DNA of 7,817 bases, taken from the NCBI GenBank assembly GCA_031278535.1, contig JAITKH010000116.1:1-7817 (forward strand), read 5' to 3'. The translations under genes were made by a program, and so were the position numbers. This document shows, piece after piece, positions 1-6,069 of this stretch. Position 1 is the stretch's first letter, and each line of letters begins with the position of its first letter. This stretch comes from Planctomycetota bacterium (GTDB lineage: Bacteria > Planctomycetota > SZUA-567). The notes beneath the pieces are model-generated. The model did not search any database. It saw only the letters and a list, made by a program, of their open reading frames with translations, and was not told where the DNA came from.

Positions 1-404
1 AGCTTGCATACCGTATACATGGGATGCGGCGCCACCCCGCACAGGAAGCGTATTCTGTCGTCGCCGAGTTTTTCCGCGATGCCGGCCGCTTCCTCCCCGC
101 CCCTGGCGTCGCTGAAAAGGGCGGACTCGCCCAAAACCATTCCCCGCGCGTCCAACGGCACTCCGGCCTCCCCGAACGACGACACGGAGACAGCTTCCAT
201 GGCGGCGACCCGGCGATTGTTTCCGATCACTTCGCGGAAAAGCGACTTCGCCGCCCTCCACACGGCATTGGCATCCAGGCTATGCCTTCCGCCCGACCTC
301 GTGGCCGGATACGCCGCCCGCGCCCGCGCGATCAAACCGCCGTCGTCATACACCGACAGCTTGCAGCCGCTGGTTCCGAGATCCAGCCCTCCCAGAATGG
401 TCAA
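1..404 (-). CDS. FGGY-family carbohydrate kinase, N-terminal part (3' end outside window)
   Basis: The first 134 residues of a cytoplasmic sugar or polyol kinase are present; the rest lies left of position 1. The N-terminus has the FGGY/actin-fold phosphate-1 motif GLDLGTSGCK (residues 6-15), followed by HSLD..AVW, SVSSFGEAGVPLD, a D-x-R element (FSDAR) and HPMYTVCK, all in the expected order for xylulokinase-like enzymes. The family transfers phosphate from ATP to a sugar or sugar alcohol. The start is a TTG at 402-404 that shares bases with the permease stop (TTGA); an AAAGGAGA Shine-Dalgarno sits about 7 nt upstream inside the permease gene, and no ATG fits. Being the last visible gene of an ABC sugar operon, it probably phosphorylates the imported substrate. 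The sugar (xylulose, ribulose, a polyol, or an AI-2-like molecule) cannot be decided from this fragment. Family assignment is confident, specificity unknown. Confidence 0.88.
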   Translation of the reverse strand, partial: MTILGGLDLGTSGCKLSVYDDGGLIARARAAYPATRSGGRHSLDANAVWRAAKSLFREVIGNNRRVAAMEAVSVSSFGEAGVPLDARGMVLGESALFSDARGGEEAAGIAEKLGDDRIRFLCGVAPHPMYTVCK

Positions 405-1408
405 GCCGGCTCTCCTTTTCGCCGCCGCAACAGGATGGAAAGCAGTCCTCCGTCTCCGGCGGCGTAAGAGTTCCTGATCGCGTCGAGGGAAACCGCCAGG
501 AAGATGACCAGACCTTGGGCGAATGTCTGGTAGTAGGCGGAGACGTTGAGGAGATCCAGCGAGTTCTGGATCAACCCCATGATGATAATGCCGAGAAAGG
601 TGCCCACCAGCCGTCCCTTGCCGCCGCAGGTCACGCTGGCGCCGCCGATGACGCAGGCGGTGATGGCCTGCATGTCCAGTCCCTGGGCGATAACGGCGGG
701 AGCCGAATTGATGCGGGCCACCAGGATCAAGCCGGCGAAACTGGCCAGGGCGCCGCTGAGGACGTAGACCAGGATGATGACGCGGCTGTTGTTGACGCCG
801 GCTATCCTGGTGGCTTGCGGATTGCCGCCCACGGCGTATATGGTCCGTCCGAGCCGCATTTTCCCCAGGAAAAACGCGAAGACCAGGAACAGGACGATCG
901 TCCATATGACCGGCATGGGCACACCCAGTATTTTCCCGGCCCCGAACTCCAGGAATTCCTCGGGGAAACTGTGCAGCGGCTTGCCTTTGGAAAACACCAA
1001 CTGCAACCCGCGGTTGATCTGTTCGAGAGCAAGGGTGGCGATCAGGGGCGGGATGCCGATGTAGGAGACGGCACAGCCGTTGATCACTCCCACCAACGCT
1101 CCTATGGCCAGGCAGATTAGCCCGGCCAACTGCCAGGGCACGCCGTTGAGCATGGCGAATGCGCATACCCATGCCGACATGGCCAAGGTGCCGCCGACCG
1201 AAAGGTTGATGCCGCCGGTGAGGATCACCATGGTCATGCCAATGGCCGTTATCCCATATACCGAAACGTATTGCACGATGTTCAGGAGATTGCCGGCCTT
1301 GAGAAAGTGCGGGGATGCCAGCGACATGAAGATTGAAAACCCGACAATTATGGCGAGAAGGACGAGTTGCTCGGTGAAATGACGGTACAAACGGATCATA
1401 ATTCCCAT
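401..1408 (-). CDS. Sugar ABC transporter permease, RbsC/AraH type
   Basis: A 335-residue inner-membrane permease of the branched-chain/ribose type (BPD_transp_2 family), close to the usual 320-340 residues. It is very hydrophobic, with roughly 8-10 membrane segments. Recognisable family motifs are TGGINLSVGG in the first third (many relatives have D rather than N), AVGGNPQATRIAGV in the cytoplasmic coupling loop, and AITACVIGGAS followed by GGKGRLVGTFLG in the C-terminal half. It would form the membrane channel, probably as a homodimer, with the double ATPase encoded just upstream and the periplasmic binding protein. The ATG start is 10 bp after the ATPase stop, with a GAGG Shine-Dalgarno overlapping that stop; a second ATG at codon 4 is a weaker alternative. 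Its stop overlaps the kinase start. Substrate is not predictable. Confidence 0.95.
   Translation of the reverse strand: MGIMIRLYRHFTEQLVLLAIIVGFSIFMSLASPHFLKAGNLLNIVQYVSVYGITAIGMTMVILTGGINLSVGGTLAMSAWVCAFAMLNGVPWQLAGLICLAIGALVGVINGCAVSYIGIPPLIATLALEQINRGLQLVFSKGKPLHSFPEEFLEFGAGKILGVPMPVIWTIVLFLVFAFFLGKMRLGRTIYAVGGNPQATRIAGVNNSRVIILVYVLSGALASFAGLILVARINSAPAVIAQGLDMQAITACVIGGASVTCGGKGRLVGTFLGIIIMGLIQNSLDLLNVSAYYQTFAQGLVIFLAVSLDAIRNSYAAGDGGLLSILLRRRKGEPA
411..416 (-). promoter_or_regulatory. Shine-Dalgarno that fixes the TTG start of the kinase
   Basis: AGGAGA (within AAAAGGAGA on the minus strand) lies 6-7 nt before the TTG at 404-402. It is embedded in the last codons of the permease gene. 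Together with the TTGA stop/start overlap it indicates translational coupling of kinase to permease. Confidence 0.7.
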
Positions 1409-1418
1409 GGTGCGGCCC

Positions 1419-2912
1419 TCAACTAATCATGTGCATGAGCGCGTTCTTGTCGACTTCGGATGCGTCCACCCTTTTCACGATCTCCCCTTTTTTCAATGCC
1501 ACTATCTCGTCGCAGATCTCCAGCAACTCCTCCAGCTCCGACGAGAATATGAGTATCGACACGCCGTCCGCCGCCATGCCGGCCAGAATGCCGTAAATCT
1601 CGGACTTGGCAAAGACATCCACCCCGCGCGTGGGCTCGTCGAGAATAAAGAGACGGGGGACGCTGGCCACGCAACGGGCTATGATCACCTTCTGCTGATT
1701 GCCGCCGGAAAGGCTGGCCACCGCCTGTTCTATGGACGAACATTTCACCGCCATTCTGGCGGCCAAATCCCCGGCCAATCCATTCTGGCGCCGGCGATTC
1801 ATCACTCCCAGGAAATTGGAAAGGCTGTGGAACATGGACAAGGTGGCGTTTTCCCGTATGGACAGGAGCGGGGCGAAACCTTCGGCCTTGCGATCCTCCG
1901 AGAGAAACGCCACGCCTCTTCGCATCATCGATCCGGGGGTTATGGAACGCAACCGTTCGCCATGCATCCGGATCGTACCCGAATCGAAGGGATCGAGCCC
2001 GAAAACAGCCCGGGCCAACTCGGTCTTGCCGGCTCCCAGAAGCCCGCACACGCCAAGGATGTCCCCGCGACGCACCTTCATGTCAATTCCGCGAAAGCGG
2101 TTGCCGCCGCACAAGTTCTCGAGCTCGAGTATGACGGCGGCGGTCCCGGACAAACGCCGTGCGCCATCCTCCCGCCTGCGGATGGTTTTTCCCATCATGG
2201 CGCTGATCAGGGCGTCCTTGTCCACCGCTCCAGCCTGGAACACGCCGTTGTTGGCTCCGTCCTTGAGAACCGTAATCCGATCGGATATGAGGAGCACGTC
2301 CTCCAAAAAATGGGAGATGAAGATTATGGAGACGCCCTGCCTCTTCAGTTTGCCGACTATGTCAAAGAACACTTTTTTCTCACGCTCGTTCAGGGAAGAG
2401 GTGGGTTCGTCCAGGACCATGATCTTGGCGTTGACGGTCAGGGCCTTGAGGATTTCGATTATCTGCTTCTCCGCCGCCCGCAGCGAACGGACCGGAACAT
2501 CGACATCAAGCTCGACCTGCACCAGGTCGATCAGTCGCCTGGCCCTTTCGCGGGTCTTCTTCGCGTCGTAGAAGCCGAAACGCCCGCATTCCAGCCTCCC
2601 GACCATGATATTCTCGGCTACGGAGAGATCGGGGCAAACGTTCAATTCCTGGTGCACGAAAGAAATTCCGTACCGGCCGGCGTCGCCGGATTGATGGATG
2701 AGGACCGGTTGCCCGTTTATCACTATTTCGCCGCCGTCGGCGGCGTAAATGCCATTAAGAATCTTCACCAGCGTACTTTTGCCGGCTCCGTTGGCGCCAA
2801 TCAGCGAATGCACCTCGCCGTGCCGGAGGGAGAAGTTCACCTTGTCCAGAACATAAGTGCCGCCGAAACGCTTGCTGATGCCGCGCATTTCCAAAATGCA
2901 TTCGCCGGCCAT
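1419..2912 (-). CDS. Sugar ABC transporter double ATP-binding protein, RbsA type
   Basis: A 497-residue cytoplasmic ATPase with two nucleotide-binding domains in one chain, the usual RbsA/XylG/MglA length. Domain 1 has Walker A GANGAGKST (39-47), Q-loop Q88, Walker B IMVLDE (164-169) and H-loop H201. Its signature region reads LRAAEKQ (144-150) instead of an LSxGxxQ-like sequence. Domain 2 has Walker A GLLGAGKT (290-297), a canonical LSGGNQQ signature (401-407) and Walker B LFILDE followed by PTRGVD (421-432). Relatives often have R in place of the Walker A lysine in domain 2, but here the lysine is kept. It powers import through the RbsC-type permease encoded directly downstream. An in-frame TAG 18 bp upstream makes the ATG at 2912 the farthest possible start; the Shine-Dalgarno is weak (GGGATCGG). 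The asymmetric signature may mean one ATP site is degenerate. Confidence 0.96.
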   Translation of the reverse strand: MAGECILEMRGISKRFGGTYVLDKVNFSLRHGEVHSLIGANGAGKSTLVKILNGIYAADGGEIVINGQPVLIHQSGDAGRYGISFVHQELNVCPDLSVAENIMVGRLECGRFGFYDAKKTRERARRLIDLVQVELDVDVPVRSLRAAEKQIIEILKALTVNAKIMVLDEPTSSLNEREKKVFFDIVGKLKRQGVSIIFISHFLEDVLLISDRITVLKDGANNGVFQAGAVDKDALISAMMGKTIRRREDGARRLSGTAAVILELENLCGGNRFRGIDMKVRRGDILGVCGLLGAGKTELARAVFGLDPFDSGTIRMHGERLRSITPGSMMRRGVAFLSEDRKAEGFAPLLSIRENATLSMFHSLSNFLGVMNRRRQNGLAGDLAARMAVKCSSIEQAVASLSGGNQQKVIIARCVASVPRLFILDEPTRGVDVFAKSEIYGILAGMAADGVSILIFSSELEELLEICDEIVALKKGEIVKRVDASEVDKNALMHMIS

Positions 2913-2964
2913 GATACCGATCCCGTTCTATTCGAATCCGCCCCGAAGATGGCGGGAAAACGCT

Positions 2965-2988
2965 CCCCTCCCCCGGGAAGGGAAGGGG
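2965..2988 (-). other. Intercistronic GC-rich hairpin between binding-protein and ATPase genes
   Basis: On the minus-strand transcript this is a 9-bp stem (one G-U pair) with a 6-nt loop, in the 105-bp gap between the two genes. Only a short interrupted T stretch (AGCGTTTT) follows, so it is at best a leaky terminator. In other sugar operons such structures protect or end the abundant binding-protein mRNA; that role here is inference. Confidence 0.55.
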
Positions 2989-3017
2989 AATGCCTTATGG
3001 AATGCTCCTTCCTTGTG

Positions 3018-3989
3018 TTATTTTATGATAAATCCCCACAATGTGGAACGCAAGCTGTCGATATTAGACTTGCTGACGACGTCGCCGCCGTAAAATATCT
3101 TCTCCTGGATTTTTTCGCCTTCCAGATACTTTTTCATTTCCTTCACGCAATCGCCGCTGAAGATGATGGGGAATTGCGAAAAGGTGGCGTCCACCGTCCC
3201 CTGGTCGATGAAGTTGAGCGTCTCGCCCGCCCCGTCCACCGAATACACGCCGACATGCCCTTGCTCTCCCACCTTCGTCAATCTGCCGGCCTCGCGCAAG
3301 GCGGCAAGGATGCCGGGAACCAGTGCGTCGGTACAGGTGAAGATGACATCAAGATCCGGATTTGACTCGAGATAATTCTTGGTGGTGGCCATGGCCGCCT
3401 CGTTGGAATAGGCTCCGGCCGACGGTTCGCCGATAATGTTGATGTTCGAATCGCGTTCGGCTATGAGCTTGAAGCCGGCGGTCCGGTCGAGAGTCGGCGT
3501 GTCGGAAAGCACGCCCTGCACGATCAGCAGTTTTATCTTTCTTCCCGGATAGTCTTCCTGGACCTTCCTGGCCATTGCCAGTCCCACGTAGACGTTGTCG
3601 GTCTCAAGCGTGCTGACGACCTTGCCGGCCCCGCGGCGATCGATGCAGAACACCGGCACGCCCCTCTTGTCCATTTCGTTGATCGCCGGGCCGATGGCTT
3701 CGCTGTCGATAGGGGCAATGGCTACGGCATCCACGCCGATGGTGGCCTGATTGAAAAGCTGGGTAACCTGCAGGTTAATGTCTCCGTTCGGATCGAGGAG
3801 GACGGATTCCCACCCCAAGGCGCTGGCCTGGTCCTCGATGCCTTTCCAGCACGCCACCCAAAAAGTGGAAAAATGGCTTGGGATGGAGAAGGCGATCCTC
3901 TTTTTCTCTCCCGCCTGGCTTGTCGCCATGCTTGCCGCGATCGCCATCGCCAAGGAAAGTACCACCAATTTTTTTGCCATGCTTTTCAT
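3018..3989 (-). CDS. Periplasmic sugar-binding protein of ABC transporter, RbsB type
   Basis: A 323-residue periplasmic solute-binding protein (Peripla_BP_4 / ribose-binding fold), first gene of the operon. Residues 1-26 look like a Sec signal peptide: MKSMAKK, a hydrophobic core VVLSLAMAIAAS, and likely cleavage after SQA. There is no lipobox cysteine, so the mature protein should be soluble in the periplasm. The body has the family pattern: KKRIAFSIP strand, WKGIEDQASALGW, the NQATIGVDAVAIAPID segment, a GVPVFCIDR strand, and the hinge-side DVIFTCTDALVPG and VGVYSVDG segments. It would hand substrate to the ATPase and permease encoded downstream. The start at 3989 is chosen because AAGGAGA lies 4-10 nt before it and the signal peptide begins there; an in-frame ATG at 4067 would put 26 non-signal residues in front. 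The ligand (a pentose, hexose or polyol) is not identifiable. Confidence 0.95.
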   Translation of the reverse strand: MKSMAKKLVVLSLAMAIAASMATSQAGEKKRIAFSIPSHFSTFWVACWKGIEDQASALGWESVLLDPNGDINLQVTQLFNQATIGVDAVAIAPIDSEAIGPAINEMDKRGVPVFCIDRRGAGKVVSTLETDNVYVGLAMARKVQEDYPGRKIKLLIVQGVLSDTPTLDRTAGFKLIAERDSNINIIGEPSAGAYSNEAAMATTKNYLESNPDLDVIFTCTDALVPGILAALREAGRLTKVGEQGHVGVYSVDGAGETLNFIDQGTVDATFSQFPIIFSGDCVKEMKKYLEGEKIQEKIFYGGDVVSKSNIDSLRSTLWGFIIK

Positions 3990-3993
3990 ACCA

Positions 3994-4000
3994 TCTCCTT
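3994..4000 (-). promoter_or_regulatory. Shine-Dalgarno that fixes the start of the sugar-binding protein
   Basis: AAGGAGA on the minus strand, ending 4 nt before the ATG at 3989. It decides for the internal ATG that begins the signal peptide rather than the farther ATG at 4067. Confidence 0.8.
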
Positions 4001-4078
4001 TCGCTTTCCAAAAAGAACCGCACGACATTCTGCATATCAACAACGCGACAAAACAGGACGCCGCCATCCTGAAGGCGT

Positions 4079-4091
4079 GAAAGAATCTTTC
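4079..4091. repeat. Inverted repeat in leader of the sugar operon (candidate operator)
   Basis: GAAAGA-A-TCTTTC is a perfect 6+1+6 inverted repeat about 90 bp upstream of the binding-protein start. It could be an operator for an unseen sugar regulator or simply a small RNA hairpin; nothing here decides. Confidence 0.4.
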
Positions 4092-4210
4092 TTTTCGCTT
4101 CCGGGTACGCGAAACTGGGGAAAATGCCGTACTTTAACGCTTTGGCACCATGACCAAGAATGGGTTTACCGTTTTGCTCATGATAAAGATTTTCACGCAA
4201 AATGAAAGCA

Positions 4211-4228
4211 TTATTTTGATTATTTTGA
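4211..4228. repeat. Perfect tandem 9-bp repeat, TTATTTTGA x2
   Basis: Two adjacent identical copies of TTATTTTGA lie in the AT-rich island, just downstream (on the minus strand) of the candidate -10 box of the sugar operon. Direct repeats at such a position can be a regulator site; in AT-rich DNA chance duplication is also plausible. Confidence 0.6.
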
Positions 4229-4230
4229 CC

Positions 4231-4249
4231 GATAACGATTATATTTATG
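4231..4249 (+). promoter_or_regulatory. Fur-box-like sequence
   Basis: This stretch (GATAACGATTAT then ATTTATG) matches 14 of 19 positions of the classical E. coli Fur-box consensus. It overlaps the candidate leftward -10 box and is about 180 bp upstream of the ferritin transcript start. The AT-rich setting makes a chance match quite possible, and the Fur consensus in this organism is unknown. Confidence 0.25.
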
Positions 4250-4266
4250 CAGCACTCTATCTTCAT
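4238..4266 (-). promoter_or_regulatory. Candidate promoter for the sugar operon
   Basis: On the minus strand there is a perfect TATAAT (-10) at 4243-4238, preceded at 17 bp by a poor -35 (ATGAAG, 3 of 6 to TTGACA). The start would be near 4231, giving a leader of about 240 nt. A second option is TATCAT at 4185-4180, with CTTTCA 17 bp upstream and a leader of about 185 nt. Neither is strong at -35, as would suit an activated promoter. Confidence 0.4.
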
Positions 4267-4388
4267 TAAACTTATACAGTATGGTTTCCGGCAAAAGGTG
4301 TGGGCGAGGAAAGGCGTTTCCCCCTTCGAATTCCTGATTCCCATACCGCCCCGATTTGTTCCGCGGGAAACGGAAATTCGTGTCGAAT

Positions 4389-4400
4389 CCGGTTGACCGG
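4389..4400. repeat. Palindrome over the -35 box of the ferritin promoter
   Basis: CCGGT-TG-ACCGG is an inverted repeat with 5-bp arms. It covers the -35 hexamer, a position where a bound repressor would block RNA polymerase. Shares the ACCGG core with the two palindromes just downstream. Confidence 0.45.
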
Positions 4401-4421
4401 GAGGCGGGAGCGGTTTATACT
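4393..4421 (+). promoter_or_regulatory. Sigma-70 type promoter of the ferritin gene
   Basis: TTGACC (5 of 6 to consensus) at 4393-4398, an exact 17-bp spacer, and TATACT (5 of 6) at 4416-4421. Transcription would start near 4428, giving a 5' leader of about 77 nt before the ferritin ATG at 4505. This is the best promoter match in the window. Palindromes overlap its -35 box and its expected start. Confidence 0.75.
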
Positions 4422-4430
4422 GAATTGAGG

Positions 4431-4453
4431 TAACCGGTTATTCCGGTCCGGAA
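4431..4453. repeat. Two adjoining palindromes at the start of the ferritin leader
   Basis: TAACCGGTTA (4431-4440) is a perfect 10-bp palindrome. It directly abuts TTCCGG-T-CCGGAA (4441-4453), a perfect 6+1+6 inverted repeat. They begin within a few bases of the predicted transcript start, so they are candidate operators or, in RNA, small hairpins in the leader. Confidence 0.5.
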
Positions 4454-4504
4454 AGAAAGAATTTTCGCGTCCGTTTGGGGATTGCGCGCCGGAAAGGAGA
4501 AATC

Positions 4505-5029
4505 ATGGACAGCAGTTTCGCCGAGGCCGTCAACCGGCAAGTGGCGGCCGAATTCTATTCAAGCTATTTGTATCTGCAAATGGCGGCCTGGTTCGAGGAG
4601 AGGACCCTCAAGGGATTTGCGCATTGGATGCGGATCCAGGCCCGGGAGGAAGCCTGCCACGCGCTCATTCTGTTCAATCATTTGGCCGCGCGAGGCGCCG
4701 CCATCAAGCTGGGCGCGATTGCCGCGCCTCCAGGCGACTACCGTTCCGTCACCGACGTGTTTGAAGCGACGCTCAAGCATGAACAGGCCGTTAGCGAGAG
4801 TTTCCGCGATCTGGTGGACAAGGCGCTGGAAATCAAGGACCATGCCGCTCGCGTGACGTTGGAATGGTTCGTGAAAGAACAAATCGAGGAGGAGGCAAGC
4901 GCGTCGGAACTTCTGGAAAAAACGAAGATGCTGGGCGAAAAGCCGGGAAGCGGTCTTCTGACTCTCGACGCCGCCCTGGCCGGCCGGATCTTCACCCCGC
5001 CCGCCCCCTTGGCGGGAGGGGATGCCTGA
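4505..5029 (+). CDS. ftnA: Non-haem ferritin (iron-storage protein)
   Basis: A 174-residue cytoplasmic ferritin, slightly longer than E. coli FtnA (about 165). The family forms 24-subunit shells that oxidise Fe(II) and store it as a ferric mineral. Ferroxidase ligands are all visible: E16 and Y23 in AEFYSSYLYLQM, E49 and H52 in REEACH, E93 in KHEQ, and Q126 and E129 in KEQIEEE. They correspond to E17, Y24, E50, H53, E94, Q127 and E130 of FtnA. No haem-ligand methionine pattern of bacterioferritin is evident, and the EFYSSxLYLQM stretch is typical of FtnA. A short Pro/Ala/Gly tail (TPPAPLAGGDA) extends beyond the usual end. The ATG at 4505 is preceded by AAAGGAGA at 5 nt; a TTG at 4475 is in frame but poorly placed. 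It appears monocistronic, with its own promoter and terminator. Confidence 0.96.
   Translation: MDSSFAEAVNRQVAAEFYSSYLYLQMAAWFEERTLKGFAHWMRIQAREEACHALILFNHLAARGAAIKLGAIAAPPGDYRSVTDVFEATLKHEQAVSESFRDLVDKALEIKDHAARVTLEWFVKEQIEEEASASELLEKTKMLGEKPGSGLLTLDAALAGRIFTPPAPLAGGDA
4995..5021 (+). other. Strong hairpin inside the 3' end of the ferritin gene
   Basis: CCCC/GGGG plus CCCGCC/GGCGGG arms, with one G-A mismatch and a CCCTT loop, form a 10-bp interrupted stem over the last codons. No T tract follows, so it is not itself a terminator. It lies 27 bp before the real terminator hairpin and may affect 3' end stability. Confidence 0.4.
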
Positions 5030-5048
5030 CGCCGAATCGAGACGGTAC

Positions 5049-5086
5049 CCGCCGGTCGGAAACTCCGGTTCCGGCCGGCGGTTTTT
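5049..5086 (+). terminator. Rho-independent terminator of the ferritin gene
   Basis: An 11-bp stem (CCGCCGGTCGG against CCGGCCGGCGG, one T-G pair) with an 11-nt loop is followed at once by TTTTT. It starts 19 bp after the ferritin stop and ends just before the stop of the convergent prepilin peptidase gene. On the minus strand no T tract follows the stem, so it acts rightward only. Confidence 0.9.
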
Positions 5087-5087
5087 G

Positions 5088-6059
5088 TCAGAAAACGCGA
5101 TACTGCCATTCCCCAAAGAGACAGGCCAACGCGCCCAGCGCCAAGAACGGGCCGAAGGGAACTATCGAAACACCGCTCCGCCAGCGGTTTGCCAGGCCAG
5201 TCCAGCCGCCGGCGCCGCCCGACTGCCCGGAAAGGAGTTTCCGGGCGGAGCCGACAAGCGAACAAAGCACCGATGCGATCAGCAGCACGCCGACCACCCC
5301 CTGCCATCCGAGGAAGGCTCCGTAGAATGCCATGAGTTTCACATCGCCCAAGCCCAGGGCCGAATCGATTTCCGGATCGAGTTGCCGCATCTCCTCGATT
5401 TTCCTTTTACAGAGGGCAGTGCCCAAAAAATAGAGCGCAAGCGAAATGAAGAATCCGGCCAGCGCCCCGATGGCGGAAACGGCGAAGCTGCTGCCCCAAA
5501 GCGGCCAGGACAGGAAAAAGGAGGCGAGGAAAGGATGGAATTTCGAGAACAATTCGGGCGGATCGACACGATGCAAGGCAGGAAGCAGGGGAGCGGTTGC
5601 CAGCGAAACGGCAAGCCCCCCCAAACTGACCTCGTCCAAAATAATTTGGTAGTCCCAATCGACCAGAAAAGTCACCACCAACGATGAGAGGAAGGCCAAT
5701 TCAAGGACGCCGATCAGGACATTGGGCCAAAAGCCAAATCGGTCGCCGGCCAATCTCCATCCCTCAATCGCCCATAACAGACCCGTAGCCAATTCCACCG
5801 CCGGATAGCGAATTGATATGGGATGACGGCAGACATGGCATTTTCCTCCGAGAAGCAGCCACCCGAGAAGCGGAATATTGTACCGGGCCGGTATGCGGCT
5901 TGAGCACAAAGGACAGGAACTGGGAGGGGCGAAAAGACTCATCCCCAAGGGAAGCCGATAGATAATGACGTTCAGGAATGACCCGATGGCAAGGCCGATC
6001 AAAAAAAGGGCGCAGGCATATAGCACGCCAAGCCACTCCTGCGGATGCAATTCCTCCAC
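5088..6059 (-). CDS. pilD: Type IV prepilin peptidase / N-methyltransferase (A24 family)
   Basis: An inner-membrane aspartic protease that cleaves the leader of type IV pilins or type II secretion pseudopilins and usually methylates the new N-terminus. All hallmarks are present: GSFLNVIIYRLP in the first membrane segment, the zinc-type cysteine pairs CPLC (49-52) and CHVC (74-77), ISIRYPAVELATG, an aspartate-rich first active-site region VDWDYQIILDE (D133/D135), and GLGDVKLM with catalytic D238. The Pro of the usual IPD element is Leu. I prefer a GTG start at 6059 (323 residues): AGGAG lies 5 nt upstream and the protein then begins MEELHPQEW just before the first membrane helix. The ATG at 6131 would add 24 residues in AT-rich, rare-codon-rich DNA with a poor ribosome site. 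No pilus or secretion genes adjoin it, so its client proteins are not known. Confidence 0.93.
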   Translation of the reverse strand: MEELHPQEWLGVLYACALFLIGLAIGSFLNVIIYRLPLGMSLFAPPSSCPLCSSRIPARYNIPLLGWLLLGGKCHVCRHPISIRYPAVELATGLLWAIEGWRLAGDRFGFWPNVLIGVLELAFLSSLVVTFLVDWDYQIILDEVSLGGLAVSLATAPLLPALHRVDPPELFSKFHPFLASFFLSWPLWGSSFAVSAIGALAGFFISLALYFLGTALCKRKIEEMRQLDPEIDSALGLGDVKLMAFYGAFLGWQGVVGVLLIASVLCSLVGSARKLLSGQSGGAGGWTGLANRWRSGVSIVPFGPFLALGALACLFGEWQYRVF

Positions 6060-6064
6060 GACGG

Positions 6065-6069
6065 CTCCT
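6065..6069 (-). promoter_or_regulatory. Shine-Dalgarno supporting the GTG start of prepilin peptidase
   Basis: AGGAG, within GAGAGAGGAG on the minus strand, is spaced 5 nt from the GTG at 6059. No comparable site precedes the ATG at 6131. Confidence 0.6.

Larger units (their letters stand above)
3990..4504. other. 515-bp divergent regulatory region, no gene
   Basis: This gap separates the leftward sugar operon from the rightward ferritin gene. Open frames here are short, lack ribosome-binding sites and do not resemble proteins. It contains an AT-rich island (about 4180-4290) with a candidate leftward promoter, a tandem 9-bp repeat and a Fur-box-like sequence. It also holds an inverted repeat near 4079-4091 in the presumed operon leader, and the ferritin promoter with overlapping palindromes (4389-4453). 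If the leftward promoter is correct, the operon leader is about 240 nt long; I recognise no known riboswitch in it. Confidence 0.7.

Noticed and set aside
1407..3365. A 652-codon open frame on the plus strand opposite the ABC transporter genes
   Set aside because: It is antisense to clear ATPase, permease and binding-protein genes, has no family features or good ribosome site, and is rich in His and Gln as expected of a shadow frame in GC-rich DNA.
3990..4067. Upstream ATG at 4067 as start of the sugar-binding protein
   Set aside because: It would place 26 residues before the signal peptide, while a good Shine-Dalgarno precedes the ATG at 3989.
4142..4157. Sigma-54 promoter (TTGGCAC present)
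   Set aside because: The required GC of the -12 element is missing: the expected place reads CCAA.
4505..5029. Encapsulin-cargo ferritin
   Set aside because: The protein has full FtnA length and helix motifs, no encapsulin gene is in the window, and the short tail does not match a cargo peptide I recognise.
5049..5086. Bidirectional terminator for ferritin and prepilin peptidase
   Set aside because: On the minus strand the stem is followed by GTACCGTC, not a T tract, so only the rightward direction fits.
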